Of a DNA stretch of 64,000 bases, positions 34,301 through 47,104 are shown piece by piece. The DNA comes from Sipunculus nudus (taxonomy: Eukaryota; Annelida; Sipuncula; Golfingiida; Sipunculidae). The notes under the pieces are model-generated. The model had not been told where the DNA came from, did not search any database, and saw only the letters and a list, made by a program, of their open reading frames with translations. The translations under genes and the position numbers were made by a program. How positions within the stretch are numbered: position 1 is the stretch's first letter; the number at the start of each line of letters is the position of its first letter. The stretch is from assembly GCA_026874595.1 (NCBI GenBank), contig CM049315.1:78535401-78599400 (forward strand), given 5' to 3'.

Positions 34301-36880
34301 GAATCTGTGTTTTCATGGACCATTAATTAACTGATCTGATCAATTCAAACTGTTTTATATTCAGCAGGAAGATAGAGATCCACTGAACACAGCGTGAGGA
34401 CTGATGCAGGGCCTCAAACATTCCTCCACAGGTTGCCAGCCCAGCCCAGCACGGCCAACTGCAGCCTGTTGTACAAAACCGTCCGAGTTCAGCAGGTACA
34501 TACCCATGACACATCTGGCCAACCTACACCTGGGCTCCATTATGGTGACCTCCATGACAGGATGAATTGCAATCCTTATTCCACACAAGCTGGTATTTGT
34601 GAAAAAGGGTGAATTTTAGACCCAACATCTAGGCCTTCCATTTCTGAAACCAAATTTTCTAATTTTAAACTAAATTTTGAAGCAACTTTTCTCATTAGAA
34701 TTTTGTTGATGCATAATTGGAGTGAATCTGTGTTTTCATGGACCATTAATTAACTGATCTGATCAATTCAGACTGTTTTATATTCAGCAGGAAGATAGAG
34801 ATCCACTGAACACAGCGTGAGGACTGATGCAGGGCCTCCAACATTCCTCCACAGGTTGCCAGCCCAGCCCAGCAAGGCCAACTGCAGCCTGTTGTACAAA
34901 AGCAGGGGAGTTCAGCAGGTACTTACCCTTGACACATCTGGCCAACCTACACCTGGGCTCCATTAGCCTTCAATTCTCTCTCCAATTCCAGGCCTTCCAG
35001 TTCTGAAAGCAAATTTTATACTTTTTCTAGAACAACTTTTCTCATTGGAATTTTGCTGATGCATAATTGGAGGGAATCTTGTGTTTTCATGGACCATTAA
35101 TTAACTGATCTGATCAATTCAAACTGTTTTATATTCAACAGGAAGATAGAGATCCACTGACCACAGCGTGAGGACTGATGCAGGGCCTCAAACATTCCTC
35201 CACAGGTTGCCAGCCCAGCCCAGCAAGGCCAACTGCAGCCTGATGTACAAAACCGGCCGAGTTCAGCAGGTACATACCCATGACACATCTGGCCAACCTA
35301 TACAAGGGCTCCATTATGGTGACCTCTATAACAGGATGAGTTGCAATCCTTATTCCACACAAGCTGGTATTTGTGAAAAAGGGTGAATTTTAGACCCAAC
35401 ATCTAGGCCTTCCATTTCTGAAACCAAATTTTGCTAATTTTAAACTAAATTTTGAAGCAACTTTTCTCATTAGAATTTTGTTGATGCATAATTGGAGTGA
35501 ATCTGTGTTTTCATGGACCATTAATTAACTGATCTGATCAATTCAAACTGTTTTATATTCAGCAGGAAGATAGAGATCCACTGAACACAGCGTGAGGACT
35601 GATGCAGGGCCTCCAACATTCCTCCACAGGTTGCCAGCCCAGCCCAGCAAGGCCCACTGCAGCCTGTTGTACAAAAGCAGGGGAGTTCAGCAGGTACTTA
35701 CCCTTGACACATCTGGCCAACCTACACCTGGGCTCCATTAGCCTTCAATTCTCTCTCCAATTCCAGGCCTTTCAGTTCTGAAAGCAAATTTTAAACTTTT
35801 TCTAAAACAACTTTTCTCATTGGAATTTTGCTGAGGCATAATTGAAGGGAATCTTGTGTTTTCATGGACCATTAATTAACTGATCTGATCAATTCAAACT
35901 GTTTTATATTCAACAGGAAGATAGAGATCCACTGACCACAGCGTGAGGACTGATGCAGGGCCTCCATCATTCATCCACAGGTTGCCAGCCCAGCCCAGCA
36001 AGGCCAACTGCAGCCTGTTGTACAAAAGCGGGGGAGTTCAGCAGGTACATACCCATGACACATCCCGCCAATCTACACCTTGGATCCAATATGGTGATCT
36101 CCATGACAGGATGAGTTGCAATCCTTATTCCACACAAGCTGGTATTTGTGAAAAAGGGTGATTTTTTGACCCAAAATCACAGGGACCAGGCATATACATA
36201 TTTGTAAGGAGTTTTTCTGATTCAGTTTATCTTGCTTATTTTAAACTTGTTCCACTGACCACAGCGTGAGGACTGATGCAGGGCCTTCAACATTCCTCCA
36301 CAGGTTGCCAGCCCAGCCCAGCCTAACAAGGCCAAGTGTAACAGCTGACTATGGGGCCAGGCATATACATATTTGTAAGGAAGTTCTTCTGATTCAGTTT
36401 AGCCTTCAATTCTCTCTCCAATTCCAGGCCTTTCAGTTCTGAAAGCAAATTTTAAACTTTTTCTGGAACAACTTTTCTCATTGGAATTTTGCTGATGCAT
36501 AATTGGAGGGAATCTTGTGTTTTCATGGATCATTAATTAACTGATCTGATCAATTCAAACTGTTTTATATTCAACAGGAAGATAGAGATCGACTGACCAC
36601 AGCGTGAGGACTGATGCAGGGCCTCAAACATTCCTCCACAGGTTGCCAGCCCAGCCCAGCAAGGCCAACTGCAGCCTGATGTACAAAACCGGCCGAGTTC
36701 AGCAGGTACATACCCATGACACATCTGGCCAACCTATACAAGGGCTCCATTATGGTGACCTCTATAACAGGATGAGTTGCAATCCTTATTCCACACAAGC
36801 TGGTATTTGTGAAAAAGGGTGATTTTTAGACCCAACATCTAGGCCTTCCATTTCTGAAACCAAATTTTGCTAATTTTAAA
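28379..36880 (+). repeat. Higher-order repeat unit 2, 8,502 bp, 23 monomers
   Basis: The monomer starts are 28379 A3', 28798 B', 29149 F, 29599 G, 29810 H, 30234 I, 30437 F', 30886 G', 31097 J, 31521 E', 31858 D, 32282 E, 32624 D'', 33048 A1, 33472 B, 33823 C, 34247 A2, 34670 B, 35021 C', 35445 B', 35796 F, 36246 G and 36457 C'. It matches unit 1 monomer by monomer except for one extra 1,198-bp triad, which accounts for the whole length difference. The private GGATCATTAATT near the end is shared with unit 1. Confidence 0.88.
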
Positions 36881-39800
36881 CTAAATTTGGAAGCAACTTT
36901 TCTCATTGGAATTTTGTTGATGCATAATTGGAGTGAATCTGTGTTTTCATGGACCATTAATTAACTGATCTGATCAATTCAAACTGTTTTATATTCAGCA
37001 GGAAGATAGAGATCCACTGAACACAGCGTGAGGACTGATGCAGGGCCTCAAACATTTCTCCACAGGTTGCCAGCCCAGCAAGGCCAACTGCAGCCTGTTG
37101 TACAAAACCGTCCGAGTTCAGCAGGTACATACCCATGACAAATCTGGCCAACCTACACCTGGGCTCCATTATGGTGACCTCCATGACAGGATGAATTGCA
37201 ATCCTTATTCCACACAAGCTGGTATTTGTGAAAAAGGGTGAATTTTAGACCCAACATCTAGGCCTTCCATTTCTGAAACCAAATTTTGCTTATTTTAAAC
37301 TAAATTTTGAAGCAACTTTTCTCATTAGAATTTTGTTGATGCATAATTGGAGTGAATCTGTGTTTTCATGGACCATTAATTAACTGATCTGATCAATTCA
37401 AACTGTTTTATATTCAGCAGGAAGATAGAGATCCACTGAACACAGCGTGAGGACTGATGCAGGGCCTCCAACATTCCTCCACAGGTTGCCAGCCCAGCCC
37501 AGCAAGGCCCACTGCAGCCTGTTGTACAAAAGCAGGGGAGTTCAGCAGGTACTTACCCTTGACACATCTGGCCAACCTACACCTGGGCTCCATTAGCCTT
37601 CAATTCTCTCTCCAATTCCAGGCCTTTCAGTTCTGAAAGCAAATTTTAAACTTTTTCTAAAACAACTTTTCTCATTGGAATTTTGCTGAGGCATAATTGA
37701 AGGGAATCTTGTGTTTTCATGGACCATTAATTAACTGATCTGATCAATTCAAACTGTTTTATATTCAACAGGAAGATAGAGATCCACTGACCACAGCGTG
37801 AGGACTGATGCAGGGCCTCCATCATTCATCCACAGGTTGCCAGCCCAGCCCAGCAAGGCCAACTGCAGCCTGTTGTACAAAAGCGGGGGAGTTCAGCAGG
37901 TACATACCCATGACACATCCCGCCAATCTACACCTTGGATCCAATATGGTGATCTCCATGACAGGATGAGTTGCAATCCTTATTCCACACAAGCTGGTAT
38001 TTGTGAAAAAGGGTGATTTTTTGACCCAAAATCACAGGGACCAGGCATATACATATTTGTAAGGAGTTTTTCTGATTCAGTTTATCTTGCTTATTTTAAA
38101 CTTGTTCCACTGACCACAGCGTGAGGACTGATGCAGGGCCTTCAACATTCCTCCACAGGTTGCCAGCCCAGCCCAGCCTAACAAGGCCAAGTGTAACAGC
38201 TGACTATGGGGCCAGGCATATACATATTTGTAAGGAAGTTCTTCTGATTCAGTTTAGCCTTCAATTCTCTCTCCAATTCCAGGCCTTTCAGTTCTGAAAG
38301 CAAATTTTAAACTTTTTCTGGAACAACTTTTCTCATTGGAATTTTGCTGATGCATAATTGGAGGGAATCTTGTGTTTTCATGGACCATTAATTAACTGAT
38401 CTGATCAATTCAAACTGTTTTATATTCAACAGGAAGATAGAGATCGACTGACCACAGCGTGAGGACTGATGCAGGGCCTCCAACATTCCTCCACAGGTTG
38501 CCAGCCCAGCCCAGCAAGGCCAACTGCAGCCTGTTGTACAAAAGCAGGGAAGTTCAGCAGGTACTTACCCTTGACACATCTGGCCAACCTACACCTGGGC
38601 TCCATTATGGTGACCTTCATGACAGGAGGAGTTGCAATCCTTATTACACACAAGCTGGTATTTGTTAAAAAGGGTGATTTTTAAACCCAAAATCTAGGCC
38701 TTCCATTTCTGAAACCAAATTTTGCTAATTTTAAACTTATTTTCTTGTAGCAAATTTTCTGATTGGAATTTTGTTGATGCATAATTAGAGTGAACCTGTG
38801 TTTTCATGGACCATAAATAAACATAAATAAACTATGGGGCCAGGCATATAAATAGTTGTAAGGAAGTTCTTCTGATTCAGTTTAGCCTTCAATTCTCTCT
38901 CCAATTCTAGGTCTCCAGTTCCAAAAACAAGTTTTTAACTTTTTCTAGAAGCAACTTTTCTCATTGGAATTTGCTGATGCATAATCGGAGTGAATCTGTG
39001 TTTTCATGGCCCAATAATTAACTGATCTGATCAATTCAAACTGTTTTATATTCAACAGGAAGATAGAGATCCACTGACCACAGCGTGAGGACTGATGCAG
39101 GGCCTCCATCATTCATCCACAGGTTGCCAGCCCAGCCCAGCAAGGCCAACTGCAGCCTGTTGTACAAAAGCGGGGGAGTTCAGCAGGTACATACCCATGA
39201 CACATCTCGCCAATCTACACCTTGGATCCAATATGGTGATCTCCATGACAGGATGAGTTGCAATCCTTATTCCACACAAGCTGGTATTTGTGAAAAAGGG
39301 TGATTTTTTGACCCAAAATCACAGGGACCAGGCATATACATATTTGTAAGGAGTTTTTCTGATTCAGTTTATCTTGCTTATTTTAAACTTGTTCCACTGA
39401 CCACAGCGTGAGGACTGATGCAGGGCCTTCAACATTCCTCAACAGGTTGCCAGCCCAGCCCAGCCTAACAAGGCCAAGTGTAACAGCTGACTATGGGGCC
39501 AGGCATATACATATTTGTAAGGAAGTTCTTCTGATTCAGTTTAGCCTTCAATTCTCTCTCCAATTCCAGGCCTTCCAGTTCTGAAAGCAAATTTTAAACT
39601 TTTTCTGGAACAACTTTTCTCATTGGAATTTTGCTGATGCATAATTGGAGGGAATCTTGTGTTTTCATGGACCATTAATTAACTGATCTGATCAATTCAA
39701 ACTGTTTTATATTCAACAGGAAGATAGAGATCGACTGACCACAGCGTGAGGACTGATGCAGGGCCTCAAACATTCCTCCACAGGTTGCCAGCCCAGCCCA

Positions 39801-42400
39801 GCAAGGCCAACTGCAGCCTGTTGTAAAAAACCGGGGGAGTTCAGCAGGTACATACCCATGACACATCTGGCCAACCTACACCTGGGCTCCATTATGGTGA
39901 CCTCCATGAAAGGATGAGTTGCAATCCTTATTCTACACAAGCTGGTATTTGTTAAAAAGGGTGATTTTTAGACCCAAAATCTAGGCCTTCCATTTCTGAA
40001 ACCAAATTTTGCTAATTTTAAACTTATTTTCTTGTAGCAACTTTTCTAATTGGAATTTTGTTAATGCATAATTGGAGTGAACCTGTGTTTTCATTTACCA
40101 TTAATCAACTGATCTAATTAATTCAAACTGTTTTTTATATTCCACAGGAAGATAGTGTTCCACTGACCACAGCGTGAGGACTGATGCAGGGCCTTCAACA
40201 TTCCTCTACAGGTTGCCAGCCCAGCCCAACAAGGCCAAGTGTAACAGCTGACTATGGGGCCAGGCATATACATATTTGTATGGAAGTTCTTCTGATTCAG
40301 TTTAGCCTTCAATTCTCTCTCCAATTCCAGGCCTTTCAGTTCTGAAAGCAAATTTTAAACTTTTTCTAAAACAACTTTTCTCATTGGAATTTTGCTGAGG
40401 CATAATTGAAGGGAATCTTGTGTTTTCATGGACCATTAATTAACTGATCTGATCAATTCAAACTGTTTTATATTCAACAGGAAGATAGAGATCCACTGAC
40501 CACAGCGTGAGGACTGATGGAGGGCCTCCAACATTCCTCCACAGGTTGCCAGCCCAGCCCAGCAAGGCCAACTGCAGCCTGATGTACAAAACAGGCCGAG
40601 TTCAGCAGGTACATACCCATGACACATCTGGCCAACCTATACCTGGGCTCCATTATGGTGACCTCTATAACAGGATGAGTTGCAATCCTTATTCCACACA
40701 AGCTGGTATTTGTGAAAAAGGGTGATTTTTAGACCCAACATCTAGGCCTTCCATTTCTGAAACCAAATTTTGCTAATTTTAAACTAAATTTGGATGCAAC
40801 TTTTCTCATTGGAATTTTGTTGATGCATAATTGGAGTGAATCTGTGTTTTCATGGACCATTAATTAACTGATCTGATCAATTCAAACTGTTTTATATTCA
40901 GCAGGAAGATAGAGATCTACTGAACACAGCGTGAGGACTGATGCAGGGCCTCAAACATTCCTCCACAGGTTGCCAGCCCAGCCCAGCAAGGCCAACTGCA
41001 GTCTGTTGTACAAAACCGTCCGAGTTCAGCAGGTACATACCCATGACACATCTGGCCAACCTACACCTGGGCTCCATTATGGTGACCTCCATGACAGGAT
41101 GAATTGCAATCCTTATTCCACACAAGCTGGTATTTGTGAAAAAGGGTGAATTTTAGACCCAACATCTAGGCCTTCCATTTCTGAAACCAAATTTTCTAAT
41201 TTTAAACTAAATTTTGAAGCAACTTTTCTCATTAGAATTTTGTTGATGCATAATTGGAGTGAATCTGTGTTTTCATGGACCATTAATTAACTGATCTGAT
41301 CAATTCAGACTGTTTTATATTCAGCAGGAAGATAGAGATCCACTGAACACAGCGTGAGGACTGATGCAGGGCCTCCAACATTCCTCCACAGGTTGCCAGC
41401 CCAGCCCAGCAAGGCCAACTGCAGCCTGTTGTACAAAAGCAGGGGAGTTCAGCAGGTACTTACCCTTGACACATCTGGCCAACCTACACCTGGGCTCCAT
41501 TAGCCTTCAATTCTCTCTCCAATTCCAGGCCTTCCAGTTCTGAAAGTAAATTTTATACTTTTTCTAGAACAACTTTTCTCATTGGAATTTTGCTGATGCA
41601 TAATTGGAGGGAATCTTGTGTTTTCATGGACCATTAATTAACTGATCTGATCAATTCAAACTGTTTTATATTCAACAGGAAGATAGAGATCCACTGACCA
41701 CAGCGTGAGGACTGATGCAGGGCCTCAAACATTCCTCCACAGGTTGCCAGCCCAGCCCAGCAAGGCCAACTGCAGCCTGATGTACAAAACCGGCCGAGTT
41801 CAGCAGGTACATACCCATGACACATCTGGCCAACCTATACAAGGGCTCCATTATGGTGACCTCTATAACAGGATGAGTTGCAATCCTTATTCCACACAAG
41901 CTGGTATTTGTGAAAAAGGGTGATTTTTAGACCCAACATCTAGGCCTTCCATTTCTGAAACCAAATTTTGCTAATTTTAAACTAAATTTGGAAGCAACTT
42001 TTCTCATTGGAATTTTGTTGATGCATAATTGGAGTGAATCTGTGTTTTCATGGACCATTAATTAACTGATCTGATCAATTCAAACTGTTTTATATTCAGC
42101 AGGAAGATAGAGATCCACTGAACACAGCGTGAGGACTGATGCAGGGCCTCAAACATTCCTCCACAGGTTGCCAGCCCAGCAAGGCCAACTGCAGCCTGTT
42201 GTACAAAACCGTCCGAGTTCAGCAGGTACATACCCATGACAAATCTGGCCAACCTACACCTGGGCTCCATTATGGTGACCTCCATGACAGGATGAATTGC
42301 AATCCTTATTCCACACAAGCTGGTATTTGTGAAAAAGGGTGAATTTTAGACCCAACATCTAGGCCTTCCATTTCTGAAACCAAATTTTGCTTATTTTAAA
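36881..42400 (+). repeat. Higher-order repeat unit 3, truncated and joined to A1-B-C-A3
   Basis: The monomer starts are 36881 A3', 37300 B', 37651 F, 38101 G, 38312 H, 38736 I, 38939 F', 39388 G', 39599 J, 40023 E', 40360 D/D'' fusion, 40784 A1, 41207 B, 41558 C and 41982 A3''. It follows units 1 and 2 up to E', then leaves them at the D/D'' fusion. The A1 at 40784 shares AATTTGGATGCAAC and the missing G near its end with the A1 at 19877. A3'' keeps GACAAATC but has the usual CATTCCTCC. Confidence 0.86.
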
Positions 42401-44365
42401 CTAAATTTTGAAGCAACTTTTCTCATTAGAATTTTGTTGATGCATAATTGGAGTGAATCTGTGTTTTCATGGACCATTAATTAACTGATCTGATCAATTC
42501 AAACTGTTTTATATTCAGCAGGAAGATAGAGATCCACTGAACACAGCGTGAGGACTGATGCAGGGCCTCCAACATTCCTCCACAGGTTGCCAGCCCAGCC
42601 CAGCAAGGCCCACTGCAGCCTGTTGTACAAAAGCAGGGGAGTTCAGCAGGTACTTACCCTTGACACATCTGGCCAACCTACACCTGGGCTCCATTAGCCT
42701 TCAATTCTCTCTCCAATTCCAGGCCTTTCAGTTCTGAAAGCAAATTTTAAACTTTTTCTAAAACAACTTTTCTCATTGGAATTTTGCTGAGGCATAATTG
42801 AAGGGAATCTTGTGTTTTCATGGACCATTAATTAACTGATCTGATCAATTCAAACTGTTTTATATTCAACAGGAAGATAGAGATCCACTGACCACAGCGT
42901 GAGGACTGATGGAGGGCCTCCAACATTCCTCCACAGGTTGCCAGCCCAGCCCAGCAAGGCCAACTGCAGCCTGATGTACAAAACAGGCCGAGTTCAGCAG
43001 GTACATACCCATGACACATCTGGCCAACCTATACCTGGGCTCCATTATGGTGACCTCTATAACAGGATGAGTTGCAATCCTTATTCCACACAAGCTGGTA
43101 TTTGTTAAAAAGGGTGATTTTTAGACCCAAAATCTAGGCCTTCCATTTCTGAAACCAAATTTTACTAATTTTAAACTTATTTTCTTGTAGCAACTTTTCT
43201 GATTGGAATTTTGTTAATGCATAATTGGAGTGAACCTGTGTTTTCATTTACCATTAATCAACTGATCTAATCAATTCAAACTGTTTTTTATATTCCACAG
43301 GAAGATAGTGTTCCACTGACCACAGCGTGAGGACTGATGCAGGGCCTTCAACATTCCTCTACAGGTTGCCAGCCCAGGCCAGCCCAACAAGGCCAAGTGT
43401 AACAGCTGACTATGGGGCCAGGCATATACATATTTGTAAGGAAGTTCTTCTGATTCAGTTTAGCCTTCAATTCTCTCTCCAATTCCAGGCCTTTCAGTTC
43501 TGAAAGCAAATTTTAAACTTTTTCTTAAACAACTTTTCTCATTGGAATTTTGCTGAGGCATAATTGAAGGGAATCTTGTGTTTTCATGGACCATTAATTA
43601 ACTGATCTGATCAATTCAAACTGTTTTATATTCAACAGGAAGATAGAGATCCACTGACCACAGCGTGAGGACTGATGCAGGGCCTCCAACATTCCTCCAC
43701 AGGTTGCCAGCCCAGCCCAGCAAGGCCAACTGCAGCCTGATGTACAAAACAGGCCGAGTTCAGCAGGTACATACCCATGACACATCTGGCCAACCTATAC
43801 CTGGGCTCCATTATGGTGACCTCTATAACAGGATGAGTTGCAATCCTTATTCCACACAAGCTGGTATTTGTGAAAAAGGGTGATTTTTAGACCCAACATC
43901 TAGGCCTTCCATTTCTGAAACCAAATTTTGCTAATTTTAAACTAAATTTGGAAGCAACTTTTCTCATTGGAATTTTGTTGATGCATAATTGGAGTGAATC
44001 TGTGTTTTCATGGACCATTAATTAACTGATCTGATCAATTCAAACTGTTTTATATTCAGCAGGAAGATAGAGATCTACTGAACACAGCGTGAGGACTGAT
44101 GCAGGGCCTCAAACATTCCTCCACAGGTTGCCAGCCCAGCCCAGCAAGGCCAACTGCAGTCTGTTGTACAAAACCGTCCGAGTTCAGCAGGTACATACCC
44201 ATGACACATCTGGCCAACCTACACCTGGGCTCCATTATGGTGACCTCCATGACAGGATGAATTGCAATCCTTATTCCACACAAGCTGGTATTTGTGAAAA
44301 AGGGTGAATTTTAGACCCAACATCTAGGCCTTCCATTTCTGAAACCAAATTTTGCTAATTTTAAA
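42401..44365 (+). repeat. B'-D-E-D''-A1 block
   Basis: The monomer starts are 42401 B', 42752 D, 43176 E, 43518 D'' and 43942 A1. The E at 43176 has the private variant CCCAGGCCAGCCC in its pentamer run. This segment leads into the 2,739-bp tandem duplication. Confidence 0.86.
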
Positions 44366-47104
44366 CTAAATTTTGAAGCAACTTTTCTCATTAGAATTTT
44401 GTTGATGCATAATTGGAGTGAATCTGTGTTTTCATGGACCATTAATTAACTGATCTGATCAATTCAGACTGTTTTATATTCAGCAGGAAGATAGAGATCC
44501 ACTGAACACAGCGTGAGGACTGATGCAGGGCCTCCAACATTCCTCCACAGGTTGCCAGCCCAGCCCAGCAAGGCCAACTGCAGCCTGTTGTACAAAAGCA
44601 GGGGAGTTCAGCAGGTACTTACCCTTGACACATCTGGCCAACCTACACCTGGGCTCCATTAGCCTTCAATTCTCTCTCCAATTCCAGGCCTTCCAGTTCT
44701 GAAAGCAAATTTTATACTTTTTCTAGAACAACTTTTCTCATTGGAATTTTGCTGATGCATAATTGGAGGGAATCTTGTGTTTTCATGGACCATTAATTAA
44801 CTGATCTGATCAATTCAAACTGTTTTATATTCAACAGGAAGATAGAGATCCACTGACCACAGCGTGAGGACTGATGCAGGGCCTCAAACATTCCTCCACA
44901 GGTTGCCAGCCCAGCCCAGCAAGGCCAACTGCAGCCTGATGTACAAAACCGGCCGAGTTCAGCAGGTACATACCCATGACACATCTGGCCAACCTATACA
45001 AGGGCTCCATTATGGTGACCTCTATAACAGGATGAGTTGCAATCCTTATTCCACACAAGCTGGTATTTGTGAAAAAGGGTGATTTTTAGACCCAACATCT
45101 AGGCCTTCCATTTCTGAAACCAAATTTTGCTAATTTTAAACTAAATTTGGAAGCAACTTTTCTCATTGGAATTTTGTTGATGCATAATTGGAGTGAATCT
45201 GTGTTTTCATGGACCATTAATTAACTGATCTGATCAATTCAAACTGTTTTATATTCAGCAGGAAGATAGAGATCCACTGAACACAGCGTGAGGACTGATG
45301 CAGGGCCTCAAACATTCCTCCACAGGTTGCCAGCCCAGCCCAGCACGGCCAACTGCAGCCTGTTGTACAAAACCGTCCGAGTTCAGCAGGTACATACCCA
45401 TGACACATCTGGCCAACCTACACCTGGGCTCCATTATGGTGACCTCCATGACAGGATGAATTGCAATCCTTATTCCACACAAGCTGGTATTTGTGAAAAA
45501 GGGTGAATTTTAGACCCAACATCTAGGCCTTCCATTTCTGAAACCAAATTTTCTAATTTTAAACTAAATTTTGAAGCAACTTTTCTCATTAGAATTTTGT
45601 TGATGCATAATTGGAGTGAATCTGTGTTTTCATGGACCATTAATTAACTGATCTGATCAATTCAGACTGTTTTATATTCAGCAGGAAGATAGAGATCCAC
45701 TGAACACAGCGTGAGGACTGATGCAGGGCCTCCAACATTCCTCCACAGGTTGCCAGCCCAGCCCAGCAAGGCCCACTGCAGCCTGTTGTACAAAAGCAGG
45801 GGAGTTCAGCAGGTACTTACCCTTGACACATCTGGCCAACCTACACCTGGGCTCCATTAGCCTTCAATTCTCTCTCCAATTCCAGGCCTTTCAGTTCTGA
45901 AAGCAAATTTTAAACTTTTTCTAAAACAACTTTTCTCATTGGAATTTTGCTGAGGCATAATTGAAGGGAATCTTGTGTTTTCATGGACCATTAATTAACT
46001 GATCTGATCAATTCAAACTGTTTTATATTCAACAGGAAGATAGAGATCCACTGACCACAGCGTGAGGACTGATGGAGGGCCTCCAACATTCCTCCACAGG
46101 TTGCCAGCCCAGCCCAGCAAGGCCAACTGCAGCCTGATGTACAAAACAGGCCGAGTTCAGCAGGTACATACCCATGACACATCTGGCCAACCTATACCTG
46201 GGCTCCATTATGGTGACCTCTATAACAGGATGAGTTGCAATCCTTATTCCACACAAGCTGGTATTTGTTAAAAAGGGTGATTTTTAGACCCAAAATCTAG
46301 GCCTTCCATTTCTGAAACCAAATTTTACTAATTTTAAACTTATTTTCTTGTAGCAACTTTTCTGATTGGAATTTTGTTAATGCATAATTGGAGTGAACCT
46401 GTGTTTTCATTTACCATTAATCAACTGATCTAATCAATTCAAACTGTTTTTTATATTCCACAGGAAGATAGTGTTCCACTGACCACAGCGTGAGGACTGA
46501 TGCAGGGCCTTCAACATTCCTCTACAGGTTGCCAGCCCAGCCCAGCCCAACAAGGCCAAGTGTAACAGCTGACTATGGGGCCAGGCATATACATATTTGT
46601 AAGGAAGTTCTTCTGATTCAGTTTAGCCTTCAATTCTCTCTCCAATTCCAGGCCTTTCAGTTCTGAAAGCAAATTTTAAACTTTTTCTTAAACAACTTTT
46701 CTCATTGGAATTTTGCTGAGGCATAATTGAAGGGAATCTTGTGTTTTCATGGACCATTAATTAACTGATCTGATCAATTCAAACTGTTTTATATTCAACA
46801 GGAAGATAGAGATCCACTGACCACAGCGTGAGGACTGATGCAGGGCCTCCAACATTCCTCCACAGGTTGCCAGCCCAGCCCAGCAAGGCCAACTGCAGCC
46901 TGATGTACAAAACAGGCCGAGTTCAGCAGGTACATACCCATGACACATCTGGCCAACCTATACCTGGGCTCCATTATGGTGACCTCTATAACAGGATGAG
47001 TTGCAATCCGTATTCCACACAAGCTGGTATTTGTGAAAAAGGGTGATTTTTAGACCCAACATCTAGGCCTTCCATTTCTGAAACCAAATTTTGCTAATTT
47101 TAAA
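44366..47104 (+). repeat. First copy of a 2,739-bp tandem unit (B C A2 B' D E D'')
   Basis: The monomer starts are 44366 B, 44717 C, 45141 A2, 45564 B', 45915 D, 46339 E and 46681 D''. B' here keeps the CAGACTG of plain B in its head, so it is a B/B' mosaic, and the following copy shares it. A private CAATCCGTATTCC lies in the D''. Confidence 0.88.
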
